Shown here: piece by piece, positions 1 through 9,662 of the stretch
Layout of the letters: each line of letters opens with the position of its first letter
Position numbering within the stretch: the stretch's first letter is position 1
Assembly: GCA_947683425.1 (NCBI GenBank)
Contig: CANTUQ010000020.1
Span: 4,447,501 to 4,511,500, forward strand
DNA: 64,000 nucleotides
Direction of reading: 5' to 3'
DNA from: Excoecaria cochinchinensis
Lineage: Eukaryota; Streptophyta; Magnoliopsida; Malpighiales; Euphorbiaceae
The notes under the pieces: generated by a model
Database searches by the model: none
Told to the model about the DNA's origin: nothing
The model's input: only the letters and a program-made list of their open reading frames with translations
Made by a program: the position numbers and the translations under genes

Positions 1-1328
1 ATCAGAACTGCTTCACAACTCATTTTTCTTCATCCTAAACGGGCATTTAGCTGAATTTTTAGGCAAACCTTCCTTCTTAAAATTTATTCCCTAAGATGTT
101 ATCTTTCAAATGCAACAAATTTCAGATCAATTGGACATCCATAACTTCATATATGATCTAAACAACCTATAGTGCTCCCCTAAACCCGCCCAGAGAAGAT
201 AGCTCTACTTCTTAACCACTTTTGGGACACTTAGAATTAAAATTAGATCAAACCTATTTCTAAAACATTCGTAGGAATATATCTTAGCTTTCCAACGGCA
301 CTGAGTGCATACCATTTGGAGTTCTAAAACGCCCAAAACAGCTTAATAACCGAAGAAAAGTCCAGTGCATTCTAACCCAGTTTTTCACCCAAAATCTTAT
401 TCACATGCACAAATGAACAATTTAAACCAACACTCACTACCATCATCATATATCATCCATAAAACGTTCAAGAAACTTACTTTACACATGAATATACTAA
501 AATTCATACATATAATGGACAGTTTCCCAAACCTGGAAATCAAAGATCCAAAGTCACTTTCTAGCTTCCATCTACATTCTTTTCCTCTCCCTTGAGCTTC
601 CTCTTGTTACCACCAACTTGCACAAACCAAAACCCAGAAAATCACTCAATCCAAACTCTAACATATGCCAATCAAAAGCAATAAAAGAAGGTGGAGAACC
701 ACACACACACACAAGCCAAACTAACTCTTACCTCTCCAATCTTGCTCTAATACTCTCCCAAAATCACCTCTAGACAAACACCACTTCCAGCCAAAAAGAG
801 AAGCAAGGAGGAAAAGCAAAGAATGAGGAAAGGAAGAAGAAGAGGAGGGCGTGAGAGAGGGAGAACGGGAATTTCCAATTCCTGTGTTTTCTCTCTCTCT
901 TTTCCTCTTTCCTTTCCCATTAATTGCTTCCTATCCAAATCCAAATGCCCACTTCCCATTGGTCCAAATAATTCACTTTGACTGCTCTATTCAAGTCACC
1001 ATACACACACACACTAAATCACTTCTCATAAAAATATCCTACATCTTTAGTTCCATACCCATAATTCACTTGATAATTATTTCTCTTATGTAAATATCTC
1101 TAAGGCACCATGCTCATAAACCACACAATAAAATCTCTTAGTTCACATACATCCTACTACCATACACTACAAGCACACCATAATAATTCCTTCACTTAAC
1201 TTATTTAATTAATTTCTTAGCAAATAAATCCTTATTATCCATATTATTCATGTACAAATTGCCGAATTACCCTTCACTTATCTGACTTAGCTTGCCGATT
1301 CCGACTAGGCCCGATTTGGGGTGTTACA
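1..1328 (-). mobile_element. Partial LTR of a minus-strand Ty3/gypsy-type element
   Basis: The right edge reads GGGGTGTTACA, which on the minus strand is TGTAACACCCC, the usual start of chromovirus-type LTRs in this window. The body resembles the Tekay-A LTR in layout, with a purine/pyrimidine-rich stretch near 780-920 like the one at 24280-24480. No open reading frame looks real; the short ones are chance frames in an AT-rich LTR. Immediately to the right the sequence becomes Tat integrase remnant, so this element appears to be inserted in TAT1. A candidate target-site copy is CCTTG at 1329-1333. The other end lies outside the window, so solo LTR and full element cannot be told apart. Confidence 0.6.
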
Positions 1329-1925
1329 CCTTGAGTGGTGCTTTCTGTCTTTCTTCCATGATGATCGAGCAGAGTGTCTTCTGGTAGACCTGACTGTGGT
1401 AATAACCCCATGACCAGTCCTTGTCTGACGTGTTTGATTGCTGCTGCCATTACTGCGCCCTGTTGGCTTTTAAAATCTGGGCTTCCATGACTGTCCTTAA
1501 AGTTTTGCGCTCGACTTTGAATGGCCATACTGCTTCTGCTTCATGTGACTCTCGTTGAGATTCCGATAGTGGTTCTCTAACCTTAAAGTGCAAAAGGCCA
1601 TTTCTCTGCCCAATCCTTGTAGTTTGGAGCCATCTTGAACAAGATCTTCTTGTTAGCAGTCTCTCATGTCCCATTGGTTTGAGGGCAATACAGAGAGGAC
1701 TCATGGTCTTTAATACCATACCTTTGGAGTGACTCCTTAGCCATAAATCTCCCTTCCGTCCTTGAACCCTGCATGGTGTGGGAGACCGTATAGATATATT
1801 GGATTTCCTATAATGACCCTGTCTATTAGAGGTCATAGAAGGCACCTCCCCTATGATGCTTATTCCTAAGCTCGAGTAACCCATATCCGTTGTAAGTCAA
1901 TATAACCCTTTTGGTCCTTTTCGAA
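1329..1925 (-). pseudogene. pol: TAT1 integrase remnant
   Basis: Translated on the minus strand in shifting frames, this parallels the TAT2 integrase. It has a YWLTTD-like end of the zinc domain near 1890, IIGEV of the catalytic core start near 1850, and the C-terminal YYHSQVYQKT stretch near 1390. In between are large gaps: the middle of the catalytic core with its second Asp and the Glu is not recognisable. Frameshifts and stops are frequent. The sequence ends at the LTR boundary at 1328. It is a fossil fragment and not a gene. Confidence 0.6.
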
Positions 1926-2005
1926 AGTCAAGAAAAATGGCAAAGTACGAGCATGTGTAGATCAATGGGATTTGAACAAAGCTTCCTATAATGATTTTCC
2001 AATCT
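1926..2005 (+). pseudogene. pol: Inverted fragment of Tat reverse transcriptase
   Basis: Read on the plus strand, against the direction of the rest of TAT1, this encodes a recognisable RT segment: KNGKVRACVDQWDLNKAS followed by YNDFPI. It matches the TAT2 motif KDGKVRVCVDYRDLNKAC. The same motif occurs in normal minus orientation at about 2110-2180, so the two copies form an inverted pair around a pyrimidine-rich tract. This implies a local inverted duplication during decay of the element. Confidence 0.6.
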
Positions 2006-2016
2006 AAATATTGAGT

Positions 2017-2109
2017 CTTTTCTTTCTCTCTCTTCTTTTTTTTTGTATTTTATTTTTCTCTTTTTTTTCCTTTGTTCTTTTTTTTCTGTTCTTTTTTTCT
2101 TTTTGTTCC
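2017..2109. repeat. Polypyrimidine tract (T/C on plus strand)
   Basis: An almost uninterrupted T-rich pyrimidine run containing TTCTTTTTTTTTG-like blocks. It separates the two oppositely oriented RT fragments of TAT1. Open frames across it, rich in Phe or in Lys/Glu, come from the base bias and are not genes. Confidence 0.75.
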
Positions 2110-2600
2110 TTTAAGGATAAGCTTTGTTCAAATTCTAATAGTTTACACATACACGTACTCCTCTTCTTCTCGATTTGGTACAACATTGACCAACCAAGAC
2201 TGGCATTTAACTTCGACTAGAAATTTTGGCTTCATTTCTGCTTGTGGATTCCTCTTTTTGACCTTTTCTGCCCCTTCCAGCTTCAATCTTCTGAGCTTTT
2301 GTGTGGCCGATTCATGATTGTGATGTGTTTGAATGATGTGCTTAGTGATTCCACGATCAACTCTTAGCGTGTCTTCATATGTCCAGGCAAAGACCTTTTT
2401 TATATTTTATTGAATTTCTCTCAAGTTTTGATCTCTCTTCAGGAGTTACATTAGAAGCTATCAAGAATTTCTTTGGACTTTTCAAATTTTCTGAGATTAA
2501 ATGGAGTAGCATCAATTGAATTAATGTCGAATATGAATGAGTTATGATCATGATTATGCATAGTGAAATCATAAGAGGCATAACACAAGTAAGCAAAAAT
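2110..2600 (-). pseudogene. pol: TAT1 reverse transcriptase N-terminal remnant
   Basis: Minus-strand translation gives SNVTPEERSKLERN, then AWTYEDTLRVDRGITKHII, KLRRLKLEGAEKVKKRNPQ, WLVNVVP and VRVCVNY-stop-NLNKAYP. This is the order of the region leading into RT in Tat elements and parallels TAT2 at 38400-38869. Homology stops before the catalytic YVDD motif. Several stops and a frame change make it non-functional. Confidence 0.65.
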
Positions 2601-2784
2601 GTTCATCTTATTAATGAAACTAAAATGTCATTATTAAACAGTTCAAAAATAAAAATAACATTCTAAATAGCTAATCAAATTTTGTTCTCGCCAACATAGC
2701 TGTTGCAGTCGATGGTTCATTGTCATCCCTAAGAACCGTCCTGCCTTTCCACTTAGGCACTTAGTCCATCTTATTTTTTCCCTC
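2601..2784 (-). other. TAT1 degenerate linker between gag and pol
   Basis: No clear reading frame. The short minus-strand stretch near 2700 parallels the linker downstream of gag in TAT2. A protease motif is not seen, which fits an internal deletion. Confidence 0.35.
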
Positions 2785-3771
2785 TCACTTTTCTGGGTTA
2801 GAGATCTGCTTGGAGTCAATCAGATCTTGAATAGCATGTCTCAAGGTCTTGTAATCATCTGTGGTATGCCCAGTGTGTTGGTGGAAGGCACAATACTGAT
2901 CCCCCTTATGATCAGGTTGTCCTTGGCTTCTAGCGGGCCTAGTCGGCAATGGTTGTAGCATCCCCTCTATAATTAGCCTCTTAAGGACCCAAGATAAGGA
3001 TCTACCCAAATTAGAAAAATGCCTTTGCTTTACTTCCGTGGTTGGCGCTTCTACAATCTTTTCCTTTTTTGGGCCTAGCATCAGTTCTTGAATGCGATCT
3101 CTCAATGGACGACAGCAGTCTATTCTATGCCCTGAATACTGGTGATACGCACAGTACCAATCTTCTCTATGTCTAGGGTGTCCTTGACTTGGGGCAGGCC
3201 TGGCTGGCACAGGTTGTAACTTCCCTTTCTTGACGAGACGAGTGAAGTGCCAGGATAATAGCCTACCCGAAATAGTGAGATGGGATTGAACTGTTCTAGT
3301 GACTAAGACTTCTGTAGGCTTAACATTTGCCTCACTGATGTTATGGCTTCCTGAGCTTTCACCTTTTAGAATATGCATGATCGCGAGGTTCTCTTCCTCT
3401 TCAGGCACAACGCTATATTCTAAAGTGGGCCTCCTATTTCCTCCTTGTTCAACAGGTGAATTAAGTGGCCCATTGCCTCTGGTTTCGAAAGAAAATGGAG
3501 GTACTGCAGCCGTCGCTGTATGAGCCCTCTCGATCGTGGCCGGCTTTACTTGGTTGAGAGCTATTGCCATAAGCTGAGCTTGGAGAACCAGCGCCATGGC
3601 ATCCATTCTTTCTTTGATCACAGCCAGCATCCTTTTTCCCACCTCTTCAAACCTTTTATCTATCTCTTGGGCAATCAGGGCACGAGTCTCTTTTGTTAAT
3701 TGTGAAGGGCCAACCATTTCTAACGCCTTTAGATGCTCTTGTAAGAATGCTAAAACTTTGTCAGCCCACAT
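2785..3771 (-). CDS. gag: TAT1 gag-like ORF with duplicated zinc-knuckle module
   Basis: An uninterrupted 328-residue frame. Residues 1-75 form a charged, helix-prone N-terminus like the start of TAT2 gag. The central gag domain with conserved tryptophans that TAT2 carries (about 40980-41280) is missing, so this is an internally shortened gag. Residues 163-232 and 251-322 are two related copies of one module: a WVLKRLI-type helix, a proline-rich linker, then a CX2HX4H knuckle and an IQDLI-type helix. The first knuckle is C207, H210, H215, C219. The second has C294, H297 and H302, with Tyr where the last Cys is expected. TAT2 has one module. Gag normally forms the virus-like particle in the cytoplasm; without its core domain this protein probably cannot. 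Intact length may be chance or recent loss. Confidence 0.65.
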   Translation of the reverse strand: MWADKVLAFLQEHLKALEMVGPSQLTKETRALIAQEIDKRFEEVGKRMLAVIKERMDAMALVLQAQLMAIALNQVKPATIERAHTATAAVPPFSFETRGNGPLNSPVEQGGNRRPTLEYSVVPEEEENLAIMHILKGESSGSHNISEANVKPTEVLVTRTVQSHLTISGRLLSWHFTRLVKKGKLQPVPARPAPSQGHPRHREDWYCAYHQYSGHRIDCCRPLRDRIQELMLGPKKEKIVEAPTTEVKQRHFSNLGRSLSWVLKRLIIEGMLQPLPTRPARSQGQPDHKGDQYCAFHQHTGHTTDDYKTLRHAIQDLIDSKQISNPEK

Positions 3772-4773
3772 GAACTCTTATTGCTCCTTAGACAACTATT
3801 GGGATCCCCTAACCACCATAGCAAATGGTCTACAATGGCTGAAAAGTAAGGATTTAGGATGATGCATGAATAATGTGCAATGCATGGTCGTGCTGTGCAA
3901 CAAATGGTATGCAGTGACTAAAAGAGATTACAATGATACATGTGAAACATTTGAAAAACTATACACAGGATGATATGTACATGTAATAATTATATGCAAA
4001 GGATAGGATGTATACATAGGGAAGAAATAAAAAAAATCTTATTTGTGCATGAATGACATGAATATGCAATGCATCATCCACAACCACATGCAAGCAGATA
4101 GACCCTTCTAACTTTATTGCCCCCACACACGAGGTCGTATAGTCTCTGTCCTAGGTAGGCTTGGCCCATGGGTTAGCAGGGAACCCGATGGACGTGCATG
4201 GTGCATGGCAAAAAACTAGTAGCATAACCTCTTTTAACTAATGCACAGGCGCACGAGTTGTGATCATTGTGTATTTAGGCAGTCCAAATAAGTTAACATG
4301 GGCCTATCGGGGCATGAAAGCCTTTAATTAGGTAACCAATCAAATTATTTGGGTTTATCCAATACAAAATGATCAATATAGCAAGCAAGATATTATGGTT
4401 CATACCACCTAGGGGAAGTAACTATTTCCATTACATGAGCTTTGGCCAAGGTGATGTTACTTTAGGGCTACCCAAGCATGGTCCCTGCCAATGGGTCTAG
4501 CTCATCACGAGCGTAATGACCGATCGGCTCTCCATTTAAGATATCATGATAGCACGAGGCTTGGGCTGGTAATTATCCTTAACACTTCCCTACATTGAGT
4601 GAACGTAGAGTTACGCTTCGGGAATGCACCGGGGTTAAAAGAGGGACCAAACTAACATAGATCTAAAGCTCTAATGTGATGCAATGCAGTTTTGAAAAAG
4701 GATAAAATTTTTAAATTAAAACTCAATTGTAAATTTTAACCAAGGTACTTTCAAATCGAAGTCTCGAGTATTG
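3772..4773 (-). other. TAT1 untranslated leader between primer site and gag
   Basis: No convincing coding sequence. The stretch is shared with the TAT2 leader at 41952-42750: both contain the phrase GGTCTAGCTCATCACGAGC, the ACGAGGCTTGGGCTGG block and a TTGCCCCCA(C/G)ACACGAGGT block. Co-linearity shows it is the 5' leader RNA region of these Tat elements. Confidence 0.7.
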
Positions 4774-4793
4774 TCCCCAGTGGAGTTGCCACT
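4774..4793 (-). other. TAT1 primer binding site
   Basis: Directly next to the inner LTR edge the minus strand reads GTGGCAACTCCACTGGGGAC, which fits the position and form of Tat-lineage primer sites. I do not assign the tRNA from memory. TAT2 has the related GGGGCGACTCCACTGGAGAC at the same position. Confidence 0.65.
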
Positions 4794-5944
4794 GTGACGC
4801 GCGCCGAACCCCGGAGCTCCCCGAATCGCCCGCCTTCAGGGCAATCGGGATGAGGTTCATGAAACATGCAAGTGAAATTACAAGTGCATCCATTTTGGGT
4901 AACAAGGAGATTTCTTGGAGTCGCCACCCAATAGAACATTGGGAAAGGTCATCTAGCCTCAGTGAGCCTAAGACAGCGCTGCTATGTCCATTATAGGCAG
5001 CCCGAAGGTGTCTTGGGGGCTTTCACCCTAATGATAAGATGGTCCTCTAGCCTCATGCTTGGGCAAACCAGAGGTATCTTGGAGGCATCCACCCTAATAG
5101 AACATTAGGATGGCCCTCTCGCCTCGTGGCGCCTAGGACTGTGCAGGTTTGAGCCTTTTACGGGACACAAGAGGTGTCTTGGAGTCCCCATCCCAATAGA
5201 ACATGGAGATGGTCCTCTCGCCTCGTTGGGCCCAAAGACCAGAGAAGGTTCGAGACTTTCCATTTATTCATACCTTGGCTAATTTTATAATTGAGCTTTC
5301 AATTTAGCATTTCATCCCTTTTCTCATTCAATTCAGTGCAGTTTAATTAAAGCGCAAGTTATTCATTCAAAGGAAGCGATAAATAAAAGTATAATTAAAG
5401 TAAAGTGCATGAAAATAAATTACAATAAAACTAGGGGTGGAATACAACCCCCATTGTAAATAAAATACAAAGCATACATAAAATGGGATATATATTAGGA
5501 GTGAGGACATTGGTCCTCGCATGCATATTTATTACAAAATGGTTTTGAGGCGTTGATTTTTATTTGTTAGAAAAAATAGGACATTAGTCCTCAATTTGTA
5601 AGGAAAATGCAAATTTAATTAATAAAAAACATTTAATCATTTTTTACATCAGAGAGAACGTATAAAAAACAACATTATTCACAACAGCAATATAATAAAG
5701 AAGATAAAGTTGAGAGAATGAACCCGAGAGAGGACCCTTAAGTCTTTGTAACAGCTTTTACACCAAATTGCTCCAAATCCGCCCAACAAATCAAAACAAT
5801 AACTCACAAAATAAAGAACACGTTAGTTTAAATTTAAAGGCAAAAAATAAGTATGAAGTTAAATAATAAGGAGTAAAATGGAAGAAATTGAACAAGAAAA
5901 CCATTTAAAATGAAAGAAGAGAAGAAAAGAGATTAAGTGGGAAA

Positions 5945-6065
5945 AGAGGCCCAGGGAAGGCCCAAGACGTATGACCGATGGGCGTCCCTGGGAGCGACAG
6001 ACGGGCATAAGGGCGACCCGCGACATCCCGGCCGTCAGCGGTCCTTATGCCCGTCGGTCGACTCT
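5945..6065. repeat. GC-rich inverted-word cluster in TAT1 LTR
   Basis: A CpG-rich island in AT-rich surroundings, with words such as GACCGATGGGCGTCCC, GACGGGCATAAGGG and, inverted, CCTTATGCCCGTCGGTC. The arms GACGGGCATAAGG and CCTTATGCCCGTC are exact reverse complements separated by about 30 bp. The same words occur at the TAT3 promoters (27945-28279). Confidence 0.7.
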
Positions 6066-6499
6066 GTTTTCGTACAGTAAACCAAAAATAAGTTTTTATT
6101 TTAATTTGAATGAAGGGATTTTTATGCAATAAATTAACGAAAATAACTGAATTCAAAGTAACAGGTCCAGAATATTTACCCTCAGATTTTTACCTCGTGA
6201 AGGTGAACGTTGTAAGATATTGACTCCTTAAGTTCCACAAGGATCGGATCGTGATCATGCGATCGGAAGAGATTTTTGGTTGCAAAAATCTCACTTTGAA
6301 AAATAAACCAAGAGAAGGAGATTGTTTTCTCTTTCTTGGAATTTGGACAGCAATAAATATTTGAATTAGCTAGATGGATGAAAATGAATGGATTTCGCTT
6401 CCTCGGATTAGTGTAATTCGAGAATAAAAGAAAAGCAATTTTGAAAGAAAATTTTTTTTATGTAGAAATAAAAAAAGAAATCTTCTGTGGAGAACTTTA

Positions 6500-7629
6500 G
6501 GGTGCGTTCGGAAAGGTTTTTGTTTTCGAATTTTTTTTTTTTAAAAAAAAAATAAAACCAAAACACGTTCGGCAAACCCTTTCCTGTTTCGACTTTTGTA
6601 AAAATTTTAAAAACTGATTTTCACATTTAAAACAGAAAATCAAAATCTTCAAAATGAAGTTTTTAGGATTTTGCTATTTTATCTTTATTATCACCACACC
6701 GCCACCACCGCCACCATTGCTGCCGCTGTCGCTGTTGTCATCACCACCACCACCATCACCACCACACCACCACCGTTGCAACCTCCACTACCACCCTGCC
6801 GCCGCTGTCTCCACCACCACCACTCTGCCTACTCCACCACTACCACGCCGTCGCCACACCGCTGCCATCTCCCCCGCCACGACGACGACCACCACACTAT
6901 TGCTGCCTCCAAGACCACCACGCTGCCACCGCCTCTATCACCACCACCACCACCACATCGCTGCCGCCTCCAGCATAACCACCACACCGCGGTCGCCTCC
7001 ACCACGCTATTGCTGCCTCCACCGCCACCACACTATCACCGCCTCCACTGCAACAACGTTGTCACCGCCTCCACCACTACGCCGTTGTCGCCTCAGCCAC
7101 CACCACGCTATCGCCGCCTCCATATCGCCTCAGCCACTACCACGCTATCACCGCCTCCACCACCGCCACCACCACCACGCCGCTACCTCTACCACCACCA
7201 CGCTGTCACTGCCTCCACCACTACGCTGCTATCGCCTCAGCTACCACCATGCCACCACCGCCTCCACCACCACCATGTTGTCGCCGCCCCTACCACTACG
7301 CCACTGTCACCTCTGCCACCACCATGTTGCCACTGCCTCCACCACCACTACTGCTACCGCCGCCTCTACCATGCCGCTGCCACCTCTGCCACCACCACGC
7401 TGCCGCCGCTACCACCACAACGACACCATCGCTGCTGTCACTGCTACCACCAAAGTCATTATTAGAATATAATGAATAATTAAAAAATATATATGAATAA
7501 TTAAAAAAATATGATAAAGTTTTTAAATATATAAAACAGTTTTCTAAAAAATAAATAAGAAAAACTAAAAATAGTTTTTAGATTTTAAAAACAAAAAAAT
7601 AAAAACCTACAACTTTACCGTATACACCC
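6500..7629. mobile_element. PIF/Harbinger-like non-autonomous DNA transposon
   Basis: The ends are imperfect inverted repeats: GGGTGCGTTCGGAAAGG on the left and, on the opposite strand, GGGTGTATACGGTAAAGT on the right. Both are flanked by TTA (6497-6499 and 7630-7632), the target site typical of PIF/Harbinger. The GGGTG(C/T)G(T)TTYGG-type terminus also fits this superfamily. There is no transposase; the interior is AT-rich subterminal sequence around a long CCA/CCG trinucleotide region. It lies inside the TAT1 LTR and therefore inserted after TAT1. Confidence 0.7.
6690..7455. repeat. Imperfect CCACCACCG-type trinucleotide region
   Basis: About 770 bp of irregular CAC, CCG, CTG and CCT triplets with higher-order phrases such as CCGCCTCCACCACCACCA. 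More than one plus-strand frame stays open over it because CCA-type triplets rarely form stops; the predicted proteins are only Pro, His, Thr, Ser and Leu-rich runs. I treat it as an expanded and diverged simple repeat and not as coding sequence. Confidence 0.8.
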
Positions 7630-7932
7630 TTAGTTTTCTAATAAAAAGTTTTTCTAAACAATAATTTCTCAGTAAAATTTTTCAACCCCAAAAGCTGAAT
7701 CCCCCTTCCCCTATTTATAGATTTAGGAGGAAATTTCAAATAAGTTTAAATTTTAAATTCAGATTTGAAGAGGATTTTCCGAAATCAAATCAAAATCGAA
7801 CGATTTTCGGAATATTCCTAAAACCAAATCTAATATTCAAAAATATTTGAAAAGATTTGGGAAATTCAAAAATATTTAAAAATATTTTTAAAATCTCCCA
7901 AATTTTGTAGAATCTGGCGGTTAAAACAACCA

Positions 7933-8225
7933 AATCACCGATCGATGGGCTGCCCGTGGATTACCTATGGGCATCAGTCGCAAGGGGCACCAGCAGTCAT
8001 TTGACTGGGAGGCCCTACATGTGGCATGGAGATGAGAGATGGTTGTCTCCCATGAGGAGCAAGCGTCGCTCGGTCGAGGGATGGGCGCCGCTCAAACGAA
8101 GCGATGGCCCCATTCTCGAGAGACGGGTGTCTCTCATCCAAGCAATGGGCTCCCATCCCCGAGCGATGGCCCATCGGTTGACGTGGGAGACGGGCCTCTC
8201 ATGTGAGTGACGGGCTACTCCACCG
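7933..8225. repeat. GC-rich inverted-word cluster in TAT1 U3
   Basis: Words include ACCGATCGATGGGCTGCCCG, CGAGGGATGGGCGCC, GCGATGGCCC, GAGAGACGGGTGTCTCTC, CAATGGGCTCCCATC and GAGACGGGCCTCTC. Several are self-complementary with short loops. The cluster is 200-500 bp from the LTR start and about 215 bp upstream of the TATA box at 7712-7719. Confidence 0.65.
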
Positions 8226-8433
8226 ACAAGCTGCTCGTCTGTGGGTTCAAATGCCAATTCTCAAAGTTGAACTCTTTTCGACTGTCCGAAATCTCCCGTT
8301 TACCCAGAACTCCTCCGATCCTTATAAAACTGGCGAAAAAACATCCACAACTTCCGTCCCTCGTCCGAAAACCGACGTTAGTTTTTTCATCAGTTAACTC
8401 TATTTTGGACTATCTCAGGACCCGGTGTCTACA

Positions 8434-8739
8434 CCTACCTTCTTGCATCAACACACACCTAAGCCCAATGCCGAAAGCATCGTTGTACATCACAAACTCT
8501 TTACCCGAGATGGGTTGAGTAAGTACAGGAGCTTCAACTAACAACCTCTTCAACTTCTCAAAACAAGCTTGACACTTATCCGAACACTCAAATCTGACCC
8601 CTTTCCTTAGCAACCTCGTTATTGGAGCAGTAATGACAAAAAAACCCTTCACAAACTGACGATAGTAGCCTGCTAAACCGAGAAAACTTCTCACTTCTGG
8701 AACATTCCTAGGCGCTTTTCCAATTAACAATCGCCTCAA
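8434..8739 (-). pseudogene. pol: Tekay-A connection and start of RNase H
   Basis: The minus strand encodes EVRSFLGLAGYYRQFVKGF and TAPITRLLRKG of the RT-RNase H connection, then VLTQPISGKEFVMYNDAFGIGL. The last part is the RNase H start, where Tekay-B has MYSDASGVGL. The conserved frame stops at CVLMQEG, where the TAT1 LTR begins. The catalytic Asp of the DAS motif is kept, but Ser is Phe. A frame change separates it from RT. Confidence 0.75.
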
Positions 8740-9320
8740 TCTTAGCCGGATCCACCTGGATACCTTCAGCCAATACTATATGCCCCAAGAAAGTTACTTC
8801 CTAAAGCCAGAAGTCGCACTTACTGAGCTTTGCAAACAACTGATGCTCCCTCAACACTTGCAAAACTAATCGGAGATGCTCCTCATGATCACTCTCATCC
8901 TTGGAATAAACCAAGATATCATCTATAAACACCACTACAAATTGGTCAAGATATGGCCTAAACACACGATTCTTAAAATCCATGAAAGTCGCTGGTGCAT
9001 TGGTAAAACCAAACGGCATCACTAAGAACTCATAATGACCATACCTAGTCCGAAATGCAGTCTTAACCACGTTAACATCCTTAACTCACAACTGATAATA
9101 CCCTGACCGGAGATCAATCTTCGAAAAGACTCCTACACCTCTAAGCTGATAAAACAAATCCTCGACTCTAAGCAAAGGATACTTGTTCTTCACTGTGACC
9201 TTATTAATTTGCCTATAGTCGATACACATCCTCATAGAACCATCCTTCTTCTTAACAAACAGAACCGGAGCTCCCCATGGAGATATGCTGGGTCTGATGA
9301 ACCCCTTATCCAATAGCTCT
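8740..9320 (-). pseudogene. pol: Tekay-A reverse transcriptase
   Basis: Minus-strand frames show the RT fingers and palm in order: DKGFIRPSISPWGAPVLFVKKKDG, CIDYRQINKVTVKNKYPL, FSKIDLRSGYYQL (first catalytic Asp), then after a TGA, VMPFGFTNAPATF and VVFIDDILVYSKDE with the FIDD catalytic pair. A stop near 9083 looks like CGA to TGA and another near 8801 breaks the thumb. RT would copy element RNA into DNA in the cytoplasmic particle; here it is inactive. Confidence 0.85.
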
Positions 9321-9662
9321 TGTAGCTAAGTTTTGAGTTCCCTCATCTCTACAGGAGCATTCTGATAAGGCACTTTCGATATGGGAGCAGTACCCGGCAC
9401 TATCTCTATAGACAACTCCACCTCTCTCTCAGGAGGCAAACTAGGCAACTCGCTTGGAAAAACATCTCCAAACTCCCGAACAACCGAGATATCCTTAATT
9501 CTAACTTGATCCCTTAGAATCCAACACCACAGCTAGAAAAGCCTCACAACTCTTCCTAATGAATCTCTTAGCTTGCATTGTGAAAATTACATCACTCAAA
9601 GAACTAGAACCCAAGCCTTTGACAAGCACAAGAGACTGATTTCTATCCCAAAGAACAATCGT
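9321..9662 (-). pseudogene. pol: Tekay-A protease-RT linker
   Basis: A degenerate stretch corresponding to Tekay-B 60150-60500. Minus-strand translation gives PSELPSLPPEREVELSIEIVPG-like sequence, broken by frameshifts and stops. It joins protease to RT in the polyprotein. Confidence 0.6.

Larger units (their letters stand above)
1329..8433 (-). mobile_element. TAT1: truncated, rearranged Tat-lineage retrotransposon
   Basis: On the minus strand this contains a 5' LTR (4794-8433), primer site, leader, gag, and remnants of reverse transcriptase and integrase. The terminus ACCCGGTGTCTACA at 8433 and the GTGACGCGCGCCGAACC boundary at 4795-4811 match those of TAT2 and the solo LTR. It sits in the RNase H coding region of Tekay-A: Tekay protein sequence stops at 8434 in the middle of a conserved stretch. 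The candidate target site is CCTAC at 8434-8438. The second copy of the LTR is not in the window. Protease and most of RT are missing, so the element cannot be autonomous. Confidence 0.8.
4794..8433 (-). mobile_element. TAT1 5' LTR
   Basis: The LTR runs from GTCTACA at 8433 (TGTAGACACCGGGTCC on the minus strand) to TGTGACGCGCG at 4794. It is 3640 bp, of which 1133 bp is the PIF-like insert plus its TSD. A minus-strand TATA box, CTATAAATAGGGG, lies at about 7708-7720 (TATAAATA at 7712-7719), so transcription would start near 7680 and run toward lower coordinates. Two groups of GC-rich inverted words lie at 7933-8225 (upstream of the TATA) and 5945-6065. Confidence 0.8.

Noticed and set aside
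2004..2220. Lys/Glu-rich minus and Phe-rich plus open frames
   Set aside because: Polypurine/polypyrimidine tract with no conserved protein.
6654..7479. Open frames up to 272 residues, rich in Pro, His, Thr and Leu
   Set aside because: They follow a CCA/CCG triplet region open in more than one frame, with no domain and no promoter context.
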